Shown here piece by piece: positions 24,548-32,668 of a stretch of DNA of 64,000 bases. The notes under the pieces were generated by a model, which saw nothing but the letters and a program-made list of their open reading frames with translations, was not told where the DNA came from and did no database searches. Made by a program: the position numbers and the translations under genes. The stretch is taken from contig DRMV01000047.1 of assembly GCA_011322445.1 (NCBI GenBank), forward strand, positions 59,495 through 123,494, in the 5' to 3' direction. The stretch's first letter is position 1, and each line of letters begins with the position of its first letter. The DNA comes from Chloroflexota bacterium (GTDB lineage Bacteria > Chloroflexota > Anaerolineae > Anaerolineales > DRMV01).

Positions 24548-27316
24548 CTACCGCGTGGGGGCGCTCACCGTCACCGTTTCGGTCGCGGTGCTCTGATTGC
24601 CCGCGGCATCGGCTGCGACCAGCCGCAGGGTGTGTTTCCCGGCGCTCAGGCGGGCGGCGAAGGTGTAAGGCGGCGCGTAGAGGGTGGCCAGGGGCTTGCC
24701 GTCCACTTCCAGCCGCACCCACGCCAGCGCCAGGTCGTCGGTGGCGTCGGCCTGCACGACGAGCGCCCCGCCCGCGGGCACCGGCACAGTTCCGTGGGGC
24801 AGGGGGCGGGCAAAGTCGATTTGGGGCGGCTGCTGGTCTACGGTAACCTGCAGGGTGGCGGTGCGCGCCCGCCCCTGGGTGTCGGTGACAATGAGTTGCA
24901 CGGCATAGAGGCCGCTCATGCCGCGCGTATCCCATTGCCCCAGTACCCCGGCCTCCACCGGTTGCTTCCCTTCTGCGACCACCAGCCAGCGGCGCGGGTT
25001 CAGCCCCTGCCCCACCTGCACCCGATAGGCGGCAAAATCTTCGCCGGCGGCGGTGCCCCGCAGCGTCACCGTGCCGTGCACGTAGGTGAAGGGCGCGGGT
25101 GCGGTGAGGTTGGCGGCGGGGTCGGGGCGCGTCGCGGGCACCATGTCATAGCCTTCCGGCGGCAGGGGAAGCCCCGCCTGCCGGGCCCATGCCCGCGCTT
25201 CGGGCGGCACGATCATGAACACCCGGCTTTCCACCAGTTGGGGCGGTGTGAAAATCGTGGCGCGCAGGCCGGTTTCGGCATCCACTGCGACGCGGCGGTA
25301 GAGGTTGTCGGGCGCTGTGGGTTCCCGCCCTTGCAGGAAGACCTCTTCCACCAGGTTGGGGCAATCGGCGGTCGGCAGCAGGCCCGACGGGTCGCACACG
25401 GTGACTTCGCTGACGTCGGGCGGCCGCGGCCAGCCTTCGGCGGGCTGCTCGGCCAGCGCCGCGCGTGCCAGGGCGTGCCAGTAGGCCAGGGCGGCATCGC
25501 GGCTTTGGGCGACCGAACTTCCGCGGGCATACACCGCAACCACCCGCCGGGGGGTGAACCCTATTACCCATACGCCGCCGTCGGTCGCTTGCCCCAGGTG
25601 GACGGCCACCGGGCGCCCCAATTCCAGCGGGTTGGGGTGCCCCAGCGAAGGCCATTTGGCGGCCTGGTCGGCGAGGACGTCGGTCACAAGGTAGGCCAGG
25701 CCGGGGCTGAGGACGTCACGGCGGCTGGGCTGGTAAGCGAAGCGCAGGTTGCCGTGGGTGTCCACCGCGTGCAGCAGCGCCGCTGGTTGCAGCGTTTCTC
25801 CCACCGGGAAGCCGCTCCACTGCCCCAGGGTGGCGAAGGTGGCCGCGCCGTGGGCGATTTCCGGCAGGGTGAGGTGCCCCGACCCCAAGAGCAGCCCGAA
25901 ACCGCTTTCGCTTTGGCTTTGCAAGGCAGGAAGGCCGATGCGGGCCGCGGTAGCCCAGACGGTTTGAGGGCCGAGTTGGTCGAGCAGGTGCAGGGCGGGG
26001 ACAATGTCATCGTTAGCCAAGGCCAACCGGAGGCGCATGGGGCCGTGGAATTTGCCGTCGGGGTTGGTGGCCTCGACGCCCGCGGGCAGGGCCGCGGGTA
26101 CATCCCAGGTGAGGCTGGCGGGGGAAAAGCCGCGCGAGAAGGCCACGGCGTAGACCCACGGAGCCAGGGCGCTGCCGGGGATGTGGGGTTGAAGGGGGCC
26201 GGGAGGCGCGCTGAGGGCCAGAATTTCCCCGTCGGGGGCCGAAAGCACGACGGCTTCCAGGTCGGCGTCGGCGGGCAAGGGGGCTTCCAGCAGCAGCGGG
26301 GGCAGCAGGCGGCCAGCCGGGCAGTTGGGGACTTCCGCTGCTGCGTGCAGCACGGCCTGGCGCAGGCAGTCAGCCTGGGCTTGCAGGTTGGTGTCGAGGG
26401 TGGTGGCGACATCCAGTCCGCGGCTGGGGATGGGCCAGGGGCGGGTGGCGAGCTGGCTGCGCGCCAGGGTGAGGACGGGGGATGGGGTGTCGCGCGGGGG
26501 CGGTTTGATGGACGGAGGCGTGGTGAGGGCCGCGGCGGATTGGTCGGCGGTGATGCGCCCGGAAGCCAGCAGCGCCATGACCAGCCGTTGGCGGGCGCGC
26601 TCGGCCTGCTCAGGGGCGTCCCACGGGTTGATGGCGGGGTCGGGCAGCGCGGCGGCGAGCAGGGTGGCTTCAGAGAGGGTCAGGTCGGCCGCGGGTTTGC
26701 CGAAGTAGGCGCGGCTGGCGGCTTCCAGGCCGTAAAGGTCGTGGCCGAAGTCGGCAATGTTGAGGTACCAGGTGAGGACGCGGCGATGGCCGTAGGTGTC
26801 GATGAGTTGGGCGGCGAGCAGGCGGGCGCGCAGGCGGCGGCGCAGCGAAGGGGGTTCCTGGTAGAGCAGCAGGCGCAGCGCCAGCCGCTCGGCGATGCCG
26901 GGTGGTGTGTTGGTTTGCCAGAAGTGGCCCGTGTAGCCGCCCTCTTGCCAGAAATGCGGTTCGACCGCGGCCAGGAGCGCGTCGACCGCGTAGGAAGGCA
27001 GGGCGTCGGGGGTGAGGTAGGTGGGGGTGGGGGCGGAAGGGGCGAGGAGATGCGTGCCGCTGGCATCCCAGAAGCGGGTGGGGGTGAGCAACAGGCCGTT
27101 GGGGGCGTCGAGGTCGGCGGGCAGGGCGTCGGGGGAAGGCAGGTCGGCGGTGAGGGACGCGTAGCCCCACGCGGCCCCTGCGACCACAGACGCGGCCACA
27201 AGCCCCAGCGCCATCAGCAGCCCCAGGCCCCAGGGGCGCAGGCGCACGCTCAAACGCTGCCGGGCAGCGGCTTCCCGCCGCCGACGGGCGCGCAGAATGG
27301 TAGGCAGGTGTTGCAT
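24548..27316 (-). CDS. Class A PBP-like protein with degenerate catalytic motifs (predicted pseudo-enzyme)
   Basis: 922 residues with the full class A architecture: a basic cytoplasmic tail, a membrane helix (about 30-52), a GT51-like domain (about 95-270), a transpeptidase-like domain (about 300-640) and a C-terminal Ig-like domain (about 835-920), as in PBP1C relatives. The active-site motifs are lost. The transpeptidase SxxK reads PGSALA (Ser 382, Lys replaced by Ala 385), SxN reads NDD, and KTG reads HLG within VHLGQATDGGVWVIGFTP. In the GT51 part the first Glu may remain (AVEPHF, residue 119) but the Glu of the later KxxE helix is Ala. It could act as a scaffold or regulator of wall synthesis. 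Confidence 0.85.
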   Translation of the reverse strand: MQHLPTILRARRRREAAARQRLSVRLRPWGLGLLMALGLVAASVVAGAAWGYASLTADLPSPDALPADLDAPNGLLLTPTRFWDASGTHLLAPSAPTPTYLTPDALPSYAVDALLAAVEPHFWQEGGYTGHFWQTNTPPGIAERLALRLLLYQEPPSLRRRLRARLLAAQLIDTYGHRRVLTWYLNIADFGHDLYGLEAASRAYFGKPAADLTLSEATLLAAALPDPAINPWDAPEQAERARQRLVMALLASGRITADQSAAALTTPPSIKPPPRDTPSPVLTLARSQLATRPWPIPSRGLDVATTLDTNLQAQADCLRQAVLHAAAEVPNCPAGRLLPPLLLEAPLPADADLEAVVLSAPDGEILALSAPPGPLQPHIPGSALAPWVYAVAFSRGFSPASLTWDVPAALPAGVEATNPDGKFHGPMRLRLALANDDIVPALHLLDQLGPQTVWATAARIGLPALQSQSESGFGLLLGSGHLTLPEIAHGAATFATLGQWSGFPVGETLQPAALLHAVDTHGNLRFAYQPSRRDVLSPGLAYLVTDVLADQAAKWPSLGHPNPLELGRPVAVHLGQATDGGVWVIGFTPRRVVAVYARGSSVAQSRDAALAYWHALARAALAEQPAEGWPRPPDVSEVTVCDPSGLLPTADCPNLVEEVFLQGREPTAPDNLYRRVAVDAETGLRATIFTPPQLVESRVFMIVPPEARAWARQAGLPLPPEGYDMVPATRPDPAANLTAPAPFTYVHGTVTLRGTAAGEDFAAYRVQVGQGLNPRRWLVVAEGKQPVEAGVLGQWDTRGMSGLYAVQLIVTDTQGRARTATLQVTVDQQPPQIDFARPLPHGTVPVPAGGALVVQADATDDLALAWVRLEVDGKPLATLYAPPYTFAARLSAGKHTLRLVAADAAGNQSTATETVTVSAPTR

Positions 27317-27366
27317 GGCTCCATTGTATCAAACAACGGCGTGCATCCCCCTGAGGTGGGCTTAGG

Positions 27367-27399
27367 AAAAAAGCCCTGCCTTCAAACCGAAGGCAGGGC
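27367..27399 (-). terminator. Terminator of ilvE
   Basis: Stem GCCCTGCCTTC / GAAGGCAGGGC with a 5-base loop and six T residues on the minus strand, 24 bases after the ilvE stop. Confidence 0.9.
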
Positions 27400-27422
27400 C
27401 AGGGTGTGGCGGAAAGCAGCGG

Positions 27423-28346
27423 TTAGTCGTAAACCGGTTCGTTCCAGTGGCGATATTTGGGCACTTTGCCGCGTACCACGTCGTCGTAAAGATCGCGCAG
27501 TTTGGCGGTAATGGGGCCCATCACGCCGTCGCCCACGGGGCGATGGTCCACTTTGGTGACCGCGGTGACCTGCGCGGCGGTGCCGGTCATGAAGAGTTCG
27601 TCGCAGATGTAGACTTCGGTGCGGTCGATGGGGCGTTCCACGACCTCGATACCCAGTTCTTCTTTCGCCAGTTGGATGATGGTGCGGCGGGTGATGCCTT
27701 CCAGGATGTTTTCGTACACCGGCGGGGTGATGAGCACGCCGTCGCGTACCATGAAGATGTTTTCGGCGCTGCCTTCGGAAATATGGCCGTCTTGGGTGAG
27801 CACTAAGGCTTCGTCGAAGCCCGCCCGCAGCGCGTCGGTTTTGATGAGGGCTGAGTTGACATACGCGCCGGAAATCTTGCCGCGCGCCGGAATGGTGTTG
27901 TCGTCAATGCGCCGCCAGCCCGAAATGGTGACATGCGCCCCGGTGTCGTTGCTCACATAGCGGCCAAAGGGCACGGTGAAAATGGTGATTTCGTCGGTCA
28001 TGTCGTGGCATTTCACGCCAATCATCTCATCGGCCTTGTAGATGAGCGGGCGGATGTACATGTCTTCGTGGGCGTCTTCGGCGCGCAAGAGGTCTTTGAG
28101 CACCTGGGTGAGGCTTTCAGGGGTGTGGTCGAAGTGCATGCAGAGCAAACGGGCAGAGCGCAGCAGGCGCTTGAAGTGGTCGTGAGGGCGGAAGATGAAG
28201 AGTTGCTGCTCTTCATCGTTCCAATAAGCCCGCACGCCGCCAAAGGCCGCCGTGCCGTAGTTCAGCGCGTGGGTCATCACGCCAACTTTGGCTTCGGAAT
28301 ACGGCACGATTTTGCCCTCAAAATAAGCAAATTTTGGAAGTGCCAC
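27423..28346 (-). CDS. ilvE: Branched-chain amino acid aminotransferase
   Basis: 307 residues, PLP fold-type IV. It transfers the amino group between glutamate and the keto acids of Val, Leu and Ile. The PLP Lys is in NSALIKTDALRAGFDEAL, and GHISEGSAENIFMV with EGITRRTIIQLA match the family. The start codon is GTG at 28346 with TAAGGAGG 7 bases upstream. A good promoter lies at 28396-28425 and a terminator at 27367-27399, so it is a single-gene unit. Confidence 0.95.
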   Translation of the reverse strand: MALPKFAYFEGKIVPYSEAKVGVMTHALNYGTAAFGGVRAYWNDEEQQLFIFRPHDHFKRLLRSARLLCMHFDHTPESLTQVLKDLLRAEDAHEDMYIRPLIYKADEMIGVKCHDMTDEITIFTVPFGRYVSNDTGAHVTISGWRRIDDNTIPARGKISGAYVNSALIKTDALRAGFDEALVLTQDGHISEGSAENIFMVRDGVLITPPVYENILEGITRRTIIQLAKEELGIEVVERPIDRTEVYICDELFMTGTAAQVTAVTKVDHRPVGDGVMGPITAKLRDLYDDVVRGKVPKYRHWNEPVYD

Positions 28347-28395
28347 AGTTCGCCTCCTTACGATGGGTGCCGGGGAGAGGGGATGGTTGTGGGAA

Positions 28396-28425
28396 ATTAT
28401 ACACCTGAAAGGGGGTGCGTTTCAA
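28396..28425 (-). promoter_or_regulatory. Promoter of ilvE
   Basis: On the minus strand TTGAAA (28420-28425) and TATAAT (28396-28401) are 18 bases apart. The leader to the GTG start is about 40 bases. Confidence 0.7.
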
Positions 28426-28428
28426 AAC

Positions 28429-28458
28429 AAAAAAGGCCTTGCCGTTTGGCAAAGCCTT
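28429..28458 (-). terminator. Terminator of the DUF4870 gene
   Basis: Stem AAGGCTTTGCC / GGCAAGGCCTT with a 4-base loop and a T run on the minus strand. It lies 23 bases after the stop and directly upstream of the ilvE promoter. Confidence 0.85.
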
Positions 28459-28480
28459 TCTTTCGTAAGCCGCCGGGGAA

Positions 28481-28834
28481 TTATGCCCAGCCCTGGTTTT
28501 TCACGAAATCGGTGACGAGCGGAATGTCGAAGTCTTTGCCCTGATAAGCCTTGATGCCAAGGTAAATCAGATAAATCCACCAGAACAGCGGCAGGCAGGC
28601 CAGCACGATGGTGATGCCACTGACAATGGCCAGCACGATGCCCACGATGCCCAGGATGAGTGCCTGGGCGCTGTGCTTGCGGATGAAGGGGCGGTTTTTC
28701 TTGTCTTCCATCAGCATGATGATGATGGAGACCAGCGGCGCAAACACATACGCCAGCAGCGCCCACAATTTGTCATCGCTGGTGATTTCCTCGGCGGCGG
28801 GGACTTCCTGCGGGGTTTCAAATTGCTCACTCAT
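28481..28834 (-). CDS. DUF4870 small membrane protein
   Basis: 117 residues with an acidic N-terminus and three hydrophobic segments. KLWALLAYVFAPLVSIIIML, FIRKHSAQALILGIVGIV and LPLFWWIYLIYLGIKAYQG fit the DUF4870/Tic20-like family, of unknown function. ATG at 28834 has GGAGGA 9 bases upstream; the longer ORF from 28882 lacks a site. A TACAAT box at 28896-28901 may be its -10 element. Confidence 0.82.
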   Translation of the reverse strand: MSEQFETPQEVPAAEEITSDDKLWALLAYVFAPLVSIIIMLMEDKKNRPFIRKHSAQALILGIVGIVLAIVSGITIVLACLPLFWWIYLIYLGIKAYQGKDFDIPLVTDFVKNQGWA

Positions 28835-28906
28835 TCTGAAAAATCCTCCGTGAAAATGAACGAAATGCACGCTCTCGTGCAACTTGTCGGCAAGGATTGT
28901 ACCATA

Positions 28907-30901
28907 CTACCCCACCAGGAAGACCACCACCCGCCGGGGCCCGTGCACGCCGATGGTGAGGGTCATTTCGATGTCGGCAGTGCGGGAAGGGCCGGTGATG
29001 AGGGTGGTCATGGAAGCCGCCGTGACCGCGGGCAACGCGAGGGCGGTTTGCAGGTCGGGCACGATGTCGGCGGCGCGCAGCACGGCAAGGTGAATTTCGG
29101 GCAGCAGGGAAGCCGTCTGAGGGCGGCCTGGGCCCGCGGGCAGCACCAGCGTGCCCGTGGCGGCAATGCCTGCCAGCGCCCCGGTCAGCCCGGCCTGGGG
29201 AATGCCTGCCTCGTCCTCCCACGGGAAAGCGGCGGTCGGGTGGGCGATGCCCGCGGCGTCGAGGGCGGCAACGACTTCGGGCGGAAGATGCGCCTCATCC
29301 CATGCCCACACGCGCTTCAGCCCTTCGCGCTGCAGGAAGGCCGCGATGGCTTCCCCGGCGCTCGCCATGTCGGGCACGGGCACCACTTCGCCGCCGAGGG
29401 CGGTGAGGGCGGAGGTGAAAGAATTGCGGGTTGCGGGTTGCGGGGTGTGGGAGGTGGGAGGTGAGTTGCGAATTGCGAATTGCGAGTTGCGAGTTGCGAG
29501 TTGCGAGTTGCGAGAGGCAGCCTTCACGCCGCGCAGGAAGGGGAGGGGGCTGAGGGGGGCGGCCAGACGCGCCAGGGGGCGCAGGGCTCGCTGCGCCAGG
29601 CGGAAGAGCGCCGGTTTGGTTGCCACCCGGGCGTAAAGCCCCAAAAAGGCGCGCAGCGGGTGGGGGAGCGGCGGGGGGGCGGTTTTCCCCTGCGTGGCGG
29701 CTTTGGTTGCCTGGGCGGCTTCGGTGCTCAGCCGCCGCGCCTGCAAAATCAGGTCGGGCAGGGGCACTTCCACCGGGCAGGCTTCGGCGCATGCCCCGCA
29801 GAGGGTGCAGAGGTAGGGCAGGTTGCCGTAATCTTCAAAGCCGAACAGCCCGGGCGAGATTACGATGCCGATGGGGCCGGGGTAAGGGGTGGGCTTCCCG
29901 CCGCGGCCAACGTAGGCGTGCCCGCCGATTTCCTGGAACACCGGGCAGGTGTTCAGGCACGCGCCGCAGCGGATGCAGCGCAGGCCGTCGGCCAGGGGCG
30001 TTTGCGCCATGCGGCGGCGGCCATTGTCCACAATCACCAGGTGGCGTTCCGGCGCGCCGTCGGTTTCGCCTTCCCGCCGCGGGCCGTGGATGAGGGTGGT
30101 GTAAACCGTCAAATCCTGGCCGGTGGCCGAGCGGGGCAGCAGTTCCAGCATCAGCGCCAGTTCGGTGGGGGTGCGCACCAGGCGCTCCGCGCCCATCACG
30201 GCGATGTGCAGCCGGGGCAGGGTGGTCACCATGCGCCCGTTGCCTTCGTTGGTCACGATGCAGATGCCGCCGGTTTCGGCAATGCCGAAGTTGACTCCGC
30301 TGATGCCGACGTCGGCCTGCAGGAAGGCTTCCCGCAGGTGGCGGCGGGCGGTGGCGGTCATGGCTTCCACATCTTCGGTGTAGGGCATGCCCAGCAGGTC
30401 GTGGAAGGTCTGGGCGACTTCCTGACGGCGCAGGTGCACCGCGGGGGTGATGATGTGGGCGGGGCGCTCGTGGCGCAACTGGATGATGAACTCGCCCAGG
30501 TCGGTTTCGATGACCTTGTGCCCGGCGGTTTCCAGGGCAGCGTTGAGGCCGATTTCTTCGGTGACCATGGATTTGGATTTCACCACCAGCCGCGGCCCTT
30601 CGCCCTGGGAAGCCACCAAATCGAGGACGATGCGGCGGGCTTCGGCGGCGTCGGCGGCCAGGTGCACATGGAAGCCGTTGCGGCGGGCGTTGGCGACGAA
30701 CCGGTCGAAGACTTCGTCCCAGTGGGCGAGGACGTCGGCGCGTACTTCGGCGGCGCGGCGGCGCATGGTTTCCCACGGTTGGGGCAGGGAAGCGTGGGCG
30801 CGCTCGCGGGCTTCGCGGCGGCGCTCGGCGTTGGCGTCTAAGGCCGCCTGCAGCGCCGGGTTGGCTAATGCGTGACGGATAGATTGACGGAGGGTGGACA
30901 T
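28907..30901 (-). CDS. lutBC: Fused LutB-LutC iron-sulfur lactate oxidation protein
   Basis: 664 residues. The first 460 or so are LutB: a LUD domain with VVKSKSMVTEEIGLNAAL and GVNFGIAETGGICIVTNEGN, then two 4Fe-4S motifs, CIRCGACLNTCP and CTLCGACAEACP. Residues about 461-494 are a low-complexity linker (SRNSQLATRNSQFAIRNS), the translation of a heptanucleotide array at 29421-29518. The rest is a LutC-type LUD domain (GIAATGTLVLPAGPGRPQTASLLPEIHLAVL). LutABC oxidises L-lactate to pyruvate in the cytosol. LutB and LutC are normally separate; here they form one frame. I take ATG 30901; the open frame continues to 31387 only because the arrays upstream contain no stop. No clear Shine-Dalgarno. 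Confidence 0.85.
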   Translation of the reverse strand: MSTLRQSIRHALANPALQAALDANAERRREARERAHASLPQPWETMRRRAAEVRADVLAHWDEVFDRFVANARRNGFHVHLAADAAEARRIVLDLVASQGEGPRLVVKSKSMVTEEIGLNAALETAGHKVIETDLGEFIIQLRHERPAHIITPAVHLRRQEVAQTFHDLLGMPYTEDVEAMTATARRHLREAFLQADVGISGVNFGIAETGGICIVTNEGNGRMVTTLPRLHIAVMGAERLVRTPTELALMLELLPRSATGQDLTVYTTLIHGPRREGETDGAPERHLVIVDNGRRRMAQTPLADGLRCIRCGACLNTCPVFQEIGGHAYVGRGGKPTPYPGPIGIVISPGLFGFEDYGNLPYLCTLCGACAEACPVEVPLPDLILQARRLSTEAAQATKAATQGKTAPPPLPHPLRAFLGLYARVATKPALFRLAQRALRPLARLAAPLSPLPFLRGVKAASRNSQLATRNSQFAIRNSPPTSHTPQPATRNSFTSALTALGGEVVPVPDMASAGEAIAAFLQREGLKRVWAWDEAHLPPEVVAALDAAGIAHPTAAFPWEDEAGIPQAGLTGALAGIAATGTLVLPAGPGRPQTASLLPEIHLAVLRAADIVPDLQTALALPAVTAASMTTLITGPSRTADIEMTLTIGVHGPRRVVVFLVG
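29421..29518. repeat. Heptanucleotide array inside lutBC
   Basis: Fourteen consecutive 7-bp units: GAATTGC, GGGTTGC twice, GGGGTGT, GGGAGGT twice, GAGTTGC, GAATTGC twice, GAGTTGC four times, then GAGAGGC. Three units make 21 bases, so it codes for a quasi-periodic 7-residue peptide linking LutB and LutC. Confidence 0.85.
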
Positions 30902-30908
30902 GGTGGGT

Positions 30909-30996
30909 GGTTGCGTGGTTACCTGGTTGCCTGGTTGAACGGGGTATTGGGGTGTTGAGGTATTGGGGTATTGGGGTATTGGGGGCGTGGGGTATT
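30909..30996. repeat. Octanucleotide array upstream of lutBC
   Basis: Eleven 8-bp units. The first four are GGTTGCGT, GGTTACCT, GGTTGCCT and GGTTGAAC; the next seven are mostly GGGGTATT. The array begins 8 bases upstream of the lutBC start and occupies the place of a ribosome binding site. Confidence 0.85.
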
Positions 30997-31012
30997 GAGG
31001 AAGGCGAATGGT

Positions 31013-31075
31013 GCATCCTGCATCTTGCATCCCGCATCTTGCATCATGCATCCTGCATCTTGCATCCTGCATCAT
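31013..31075. repeat. Heptanucleotide array at the lutA 3' end
   Basis: Nine 7-bp units of GCATCNT type (GCATCCT, GCATCTT, GCATCCC, GCATCTT, GCATCAT, GCATCCT, GCATCTT, GCATCCT, GCATCAT). The last unit contains the lutA stop codon. Confidence 0.85.
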
Positions 31076-31806
31076 CCACCGTTCACCGCTAATACCTCCG
31101 CGATATGGATCATGCGCGTCGGCACCCCGGCCCTGTTCAGCCCGCCCTGGATGTGCAGCAGGCAACTGGGGTCGGCGGTGATGCAGTATTCGGCCTCGGT
31201 GGCGGCAATGTTGGCGACTTTGCGTTCCAGCATGGCCGCGGCAATTTCGGGGAATTCGGCAGAGAACACCCCGCCGAAGCCGCAGCATTCTTCGGCGTGG
31301 GGCAGTTCCACGAATTCCGCGCCGTGCAGCGCGGCGATGAGGGCGCGCGGCTGGTGGTCCACGCCGAGGGCGCGCAGCAGGTGGCACGAGGGGTGGTAGG
31401 TGACGCGGTGGGGGAAGGCCACGCCGAGGTCGGTCACGCCGAGCACATCGACCAGAAACTCGCTAAATTCGTAGGTGCGCCCGGCTAAGGCGCGGGCGCG
31501 GGGCAGCCAGGCAGGGTCTTCGGCGAAAAGTTCGGCGTAGTGCTGGCGCAGCATGGCGGCGCAGGAACCGGCGGGCATCACCACCGGGCCTTCGTAGCCT
31601 TCCAGCACCTGAATGGTGTGCTCGGCCATGCGGCGGGCGTTTTCCCAATCGCCGGCGTTGAAGGCCGGCTGGCCGCAGCAAGTCAGCCCCTGGGGGCGCA
31701 CCACCTCGGCGCCGGCGCGACGTAACGCCGTTGCGGCAGCGTCAACGATGGTGGCACGAAACGTGCCTGCCAGACAGGTGGGAAAGAGGTTAACGGTGAT
31801 AGGCAT
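31072..31806 (-). CDS. lutA: LutA/GlcF-like (Fe-S)-binding subunit of lactate oxidation
   Basis: 244 residues with two CCG domains: GLTCCGQPAFNAG near residue 40 and HAEECCGFGGVFS near residue 155, with the associated single Cys residues (LFPTCLAG, YHPSCHLL). These bind a non-cubane or 4Fe-4S cluster as in heterodisulfide reductase subunit B. It forms the lactate dehydrogenase complex with the downstream lutBC product. The spacer to lutBC consists almost wholly of two tandem arrays. The stop codon is inside the heptanucleotide array, so the C-terminal residues may have been shaped by it. Confidence 0.92.
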   Translation of the reverse strand: MPITVNLFPTCLAGTFRATIVDAAATALRRAGAEVVRPQGLTCCGQPAFNAGDWENARRMAEHTIQVLEGYEGPVVMPAGSCAAMLRQHYAELFAEDPAWLPRARALAGRTYEFSEFLVDVLGVTDLGVAFPHRVTYHPSCHLLRALGVDHQPRALIAALHGAEFVELPHAEECCGFGGVFSAEFPEIAAAMLERKVANIAATEAEYCITADPSCLLHIQGGLNRAGVPTRMIHIAEVLAVNGG

Positions 31807-31950
31807 GGCAGCCTCAGCAGAGAGGTGGAAGGTGAAGGGATGCTTTTATCATACCCCACGCTGGCCGTTTTGGGTATAGGCTTGTGGCGTCTGCGCCTCG
31901 CGATGGATTTTTGCGGTAAAATAAAGTAACAACGTCGCGAGGAGGTCCCT

Positions 31951-32217
31951 TTGATCGGTTTCTTGGTTTATCTCATCAACATTGTGGCGAACGTTCTGGA
32001 GCTCGTCGTTGTCGTGGATGCTGTGCTTTCCTTTTTCATGCACCCGTTGCATCCGGTTCGGCAGGCGTTGGGGCGCATCGTTCGTCCCCTGCTCGCACCT
32101 ATTCAGCGTGTAATTCCTCCGATAGGTGGTTTTGACCTCAGTCCCATTGTGCTTATTTTCTTGATCGAGATTGTTCGCAGTGTCCTCGTTCATTTCTTGC
32201 TCGCGTTGGCATGGTGA
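31951..32217 (+). CDS. YggT family membrane protein
   Basis: 88 residues with two hydrophobic hairpins. VVVDAVLSFFMHPLHPVRQAL and IVRPLLAPIQRVIPPIGGFDLSP follow the YggT pattern. The family is linked to cell-envelope or division functions and osmotic stress, with no defined activity. The start codon is TTG at 31951 with GAGGAGG 6 bases upstream. Nine bases separate it from the DUF167 gene, a pairing common in bacteria. Confidence 0.9.
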   Translation: MIGFLVYLINIVANVLELVVVVDAVLSFFMHPLHPVRQALGRIVRPLLAPIQRVIPPIGGFDLSPIVLIFLIEIVRSVLVHFLLALAW

Positions 32218-32226
32218 GGGAAAACG

Positions 32227-32541
32227 ATGAAACGAAAGTTCCGCTTTCATAACGGCAAGACGGGCTCGGCGCTGGCGGTGCGGGTGACGCCGCGGGCTTC
32301 CCGTGACGAAATTGCGGAGGTGCTGAGCGATGGCACCATTCGCATTCGCTTGACCGCTCCGCCTGTGGAGGGGAAGGCCAACAAAGCGCTCATCAAGTTC
32401 CTGGCCAAGGTGTTGGATGTCGCGCCTTCTCGCATTGAGATTGTGGCAGGGGAAGGTGGGCGCGACAAACTGGTTTCCATTGTGGATATGGATGTCGAAG
32501 CCGCGCAGCGCAAAATCATGGAACATCTGGCGCAACCTTGA
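32227..32541 (+). CDS. DUF167 (YggU) family protein
   Basis: 104 residues. LAVRVTPRASRDEIAEV, IRIRLTAPPVEGKANKALIKFLAKVL and IEIVAGEGGRDKLVSI match the YggU/DUF167 alpha-beta fold of unknown function. It is cytosolic. The gene forms a two-gene unit with YggT and has its own terminator. Confidence 0.93.
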   Translation: MKRKFRFHNGKTGSALAVRVTPRASRDEIAEVLSDGTIRIRLTAPPVEGKANKALIKFLAKVLDVAPSRIEIVAGEGGRDKLVSIVDMDVEAAQRKIMEHLAQP

Positions 32542-32561
32542 CACGTAGCACGTGGGAAAGC

Positions 32562-32586
32562 AGCCCCCCTTTGTGGGGGCTTTTTT
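32562..32586 (+). terminator. Terminator of the YggT-DUF167 operon
   Basis: Stem AGCCCCC / GGGGGCT with a 6-base loop followed by five T residues, 20 bases after the stop. Confidence 0.85.
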
Positions 32587-32613
32587 GTCGCCAGCCTCGG
32601 GGGGTGGTGGTGC

Positions 32614-32619
32614 TATAAT
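32614..32619 (+). promoter_or_regulatory. -10 box TATAAT upstream of the AAA+ ATPase gene
   Basis: A consensus TATAAT 49 bases before the start codon at 32669. No good -35 box at 16-18 bases. Confidence 0.5.
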
Positions 32620-32668
32620 GGAAACAACCGGGCAAAGGAAGCCCAATGCCTGATTTGTGGAGGTGTGC

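Noticed and set aside
30901..31387. Longer start for LutB
   Set aside because: The open frame upstream of 30901 runs through two tandem arrays and into lutA on the same strand. The extra sequence is repeat translation and not LutB-like.
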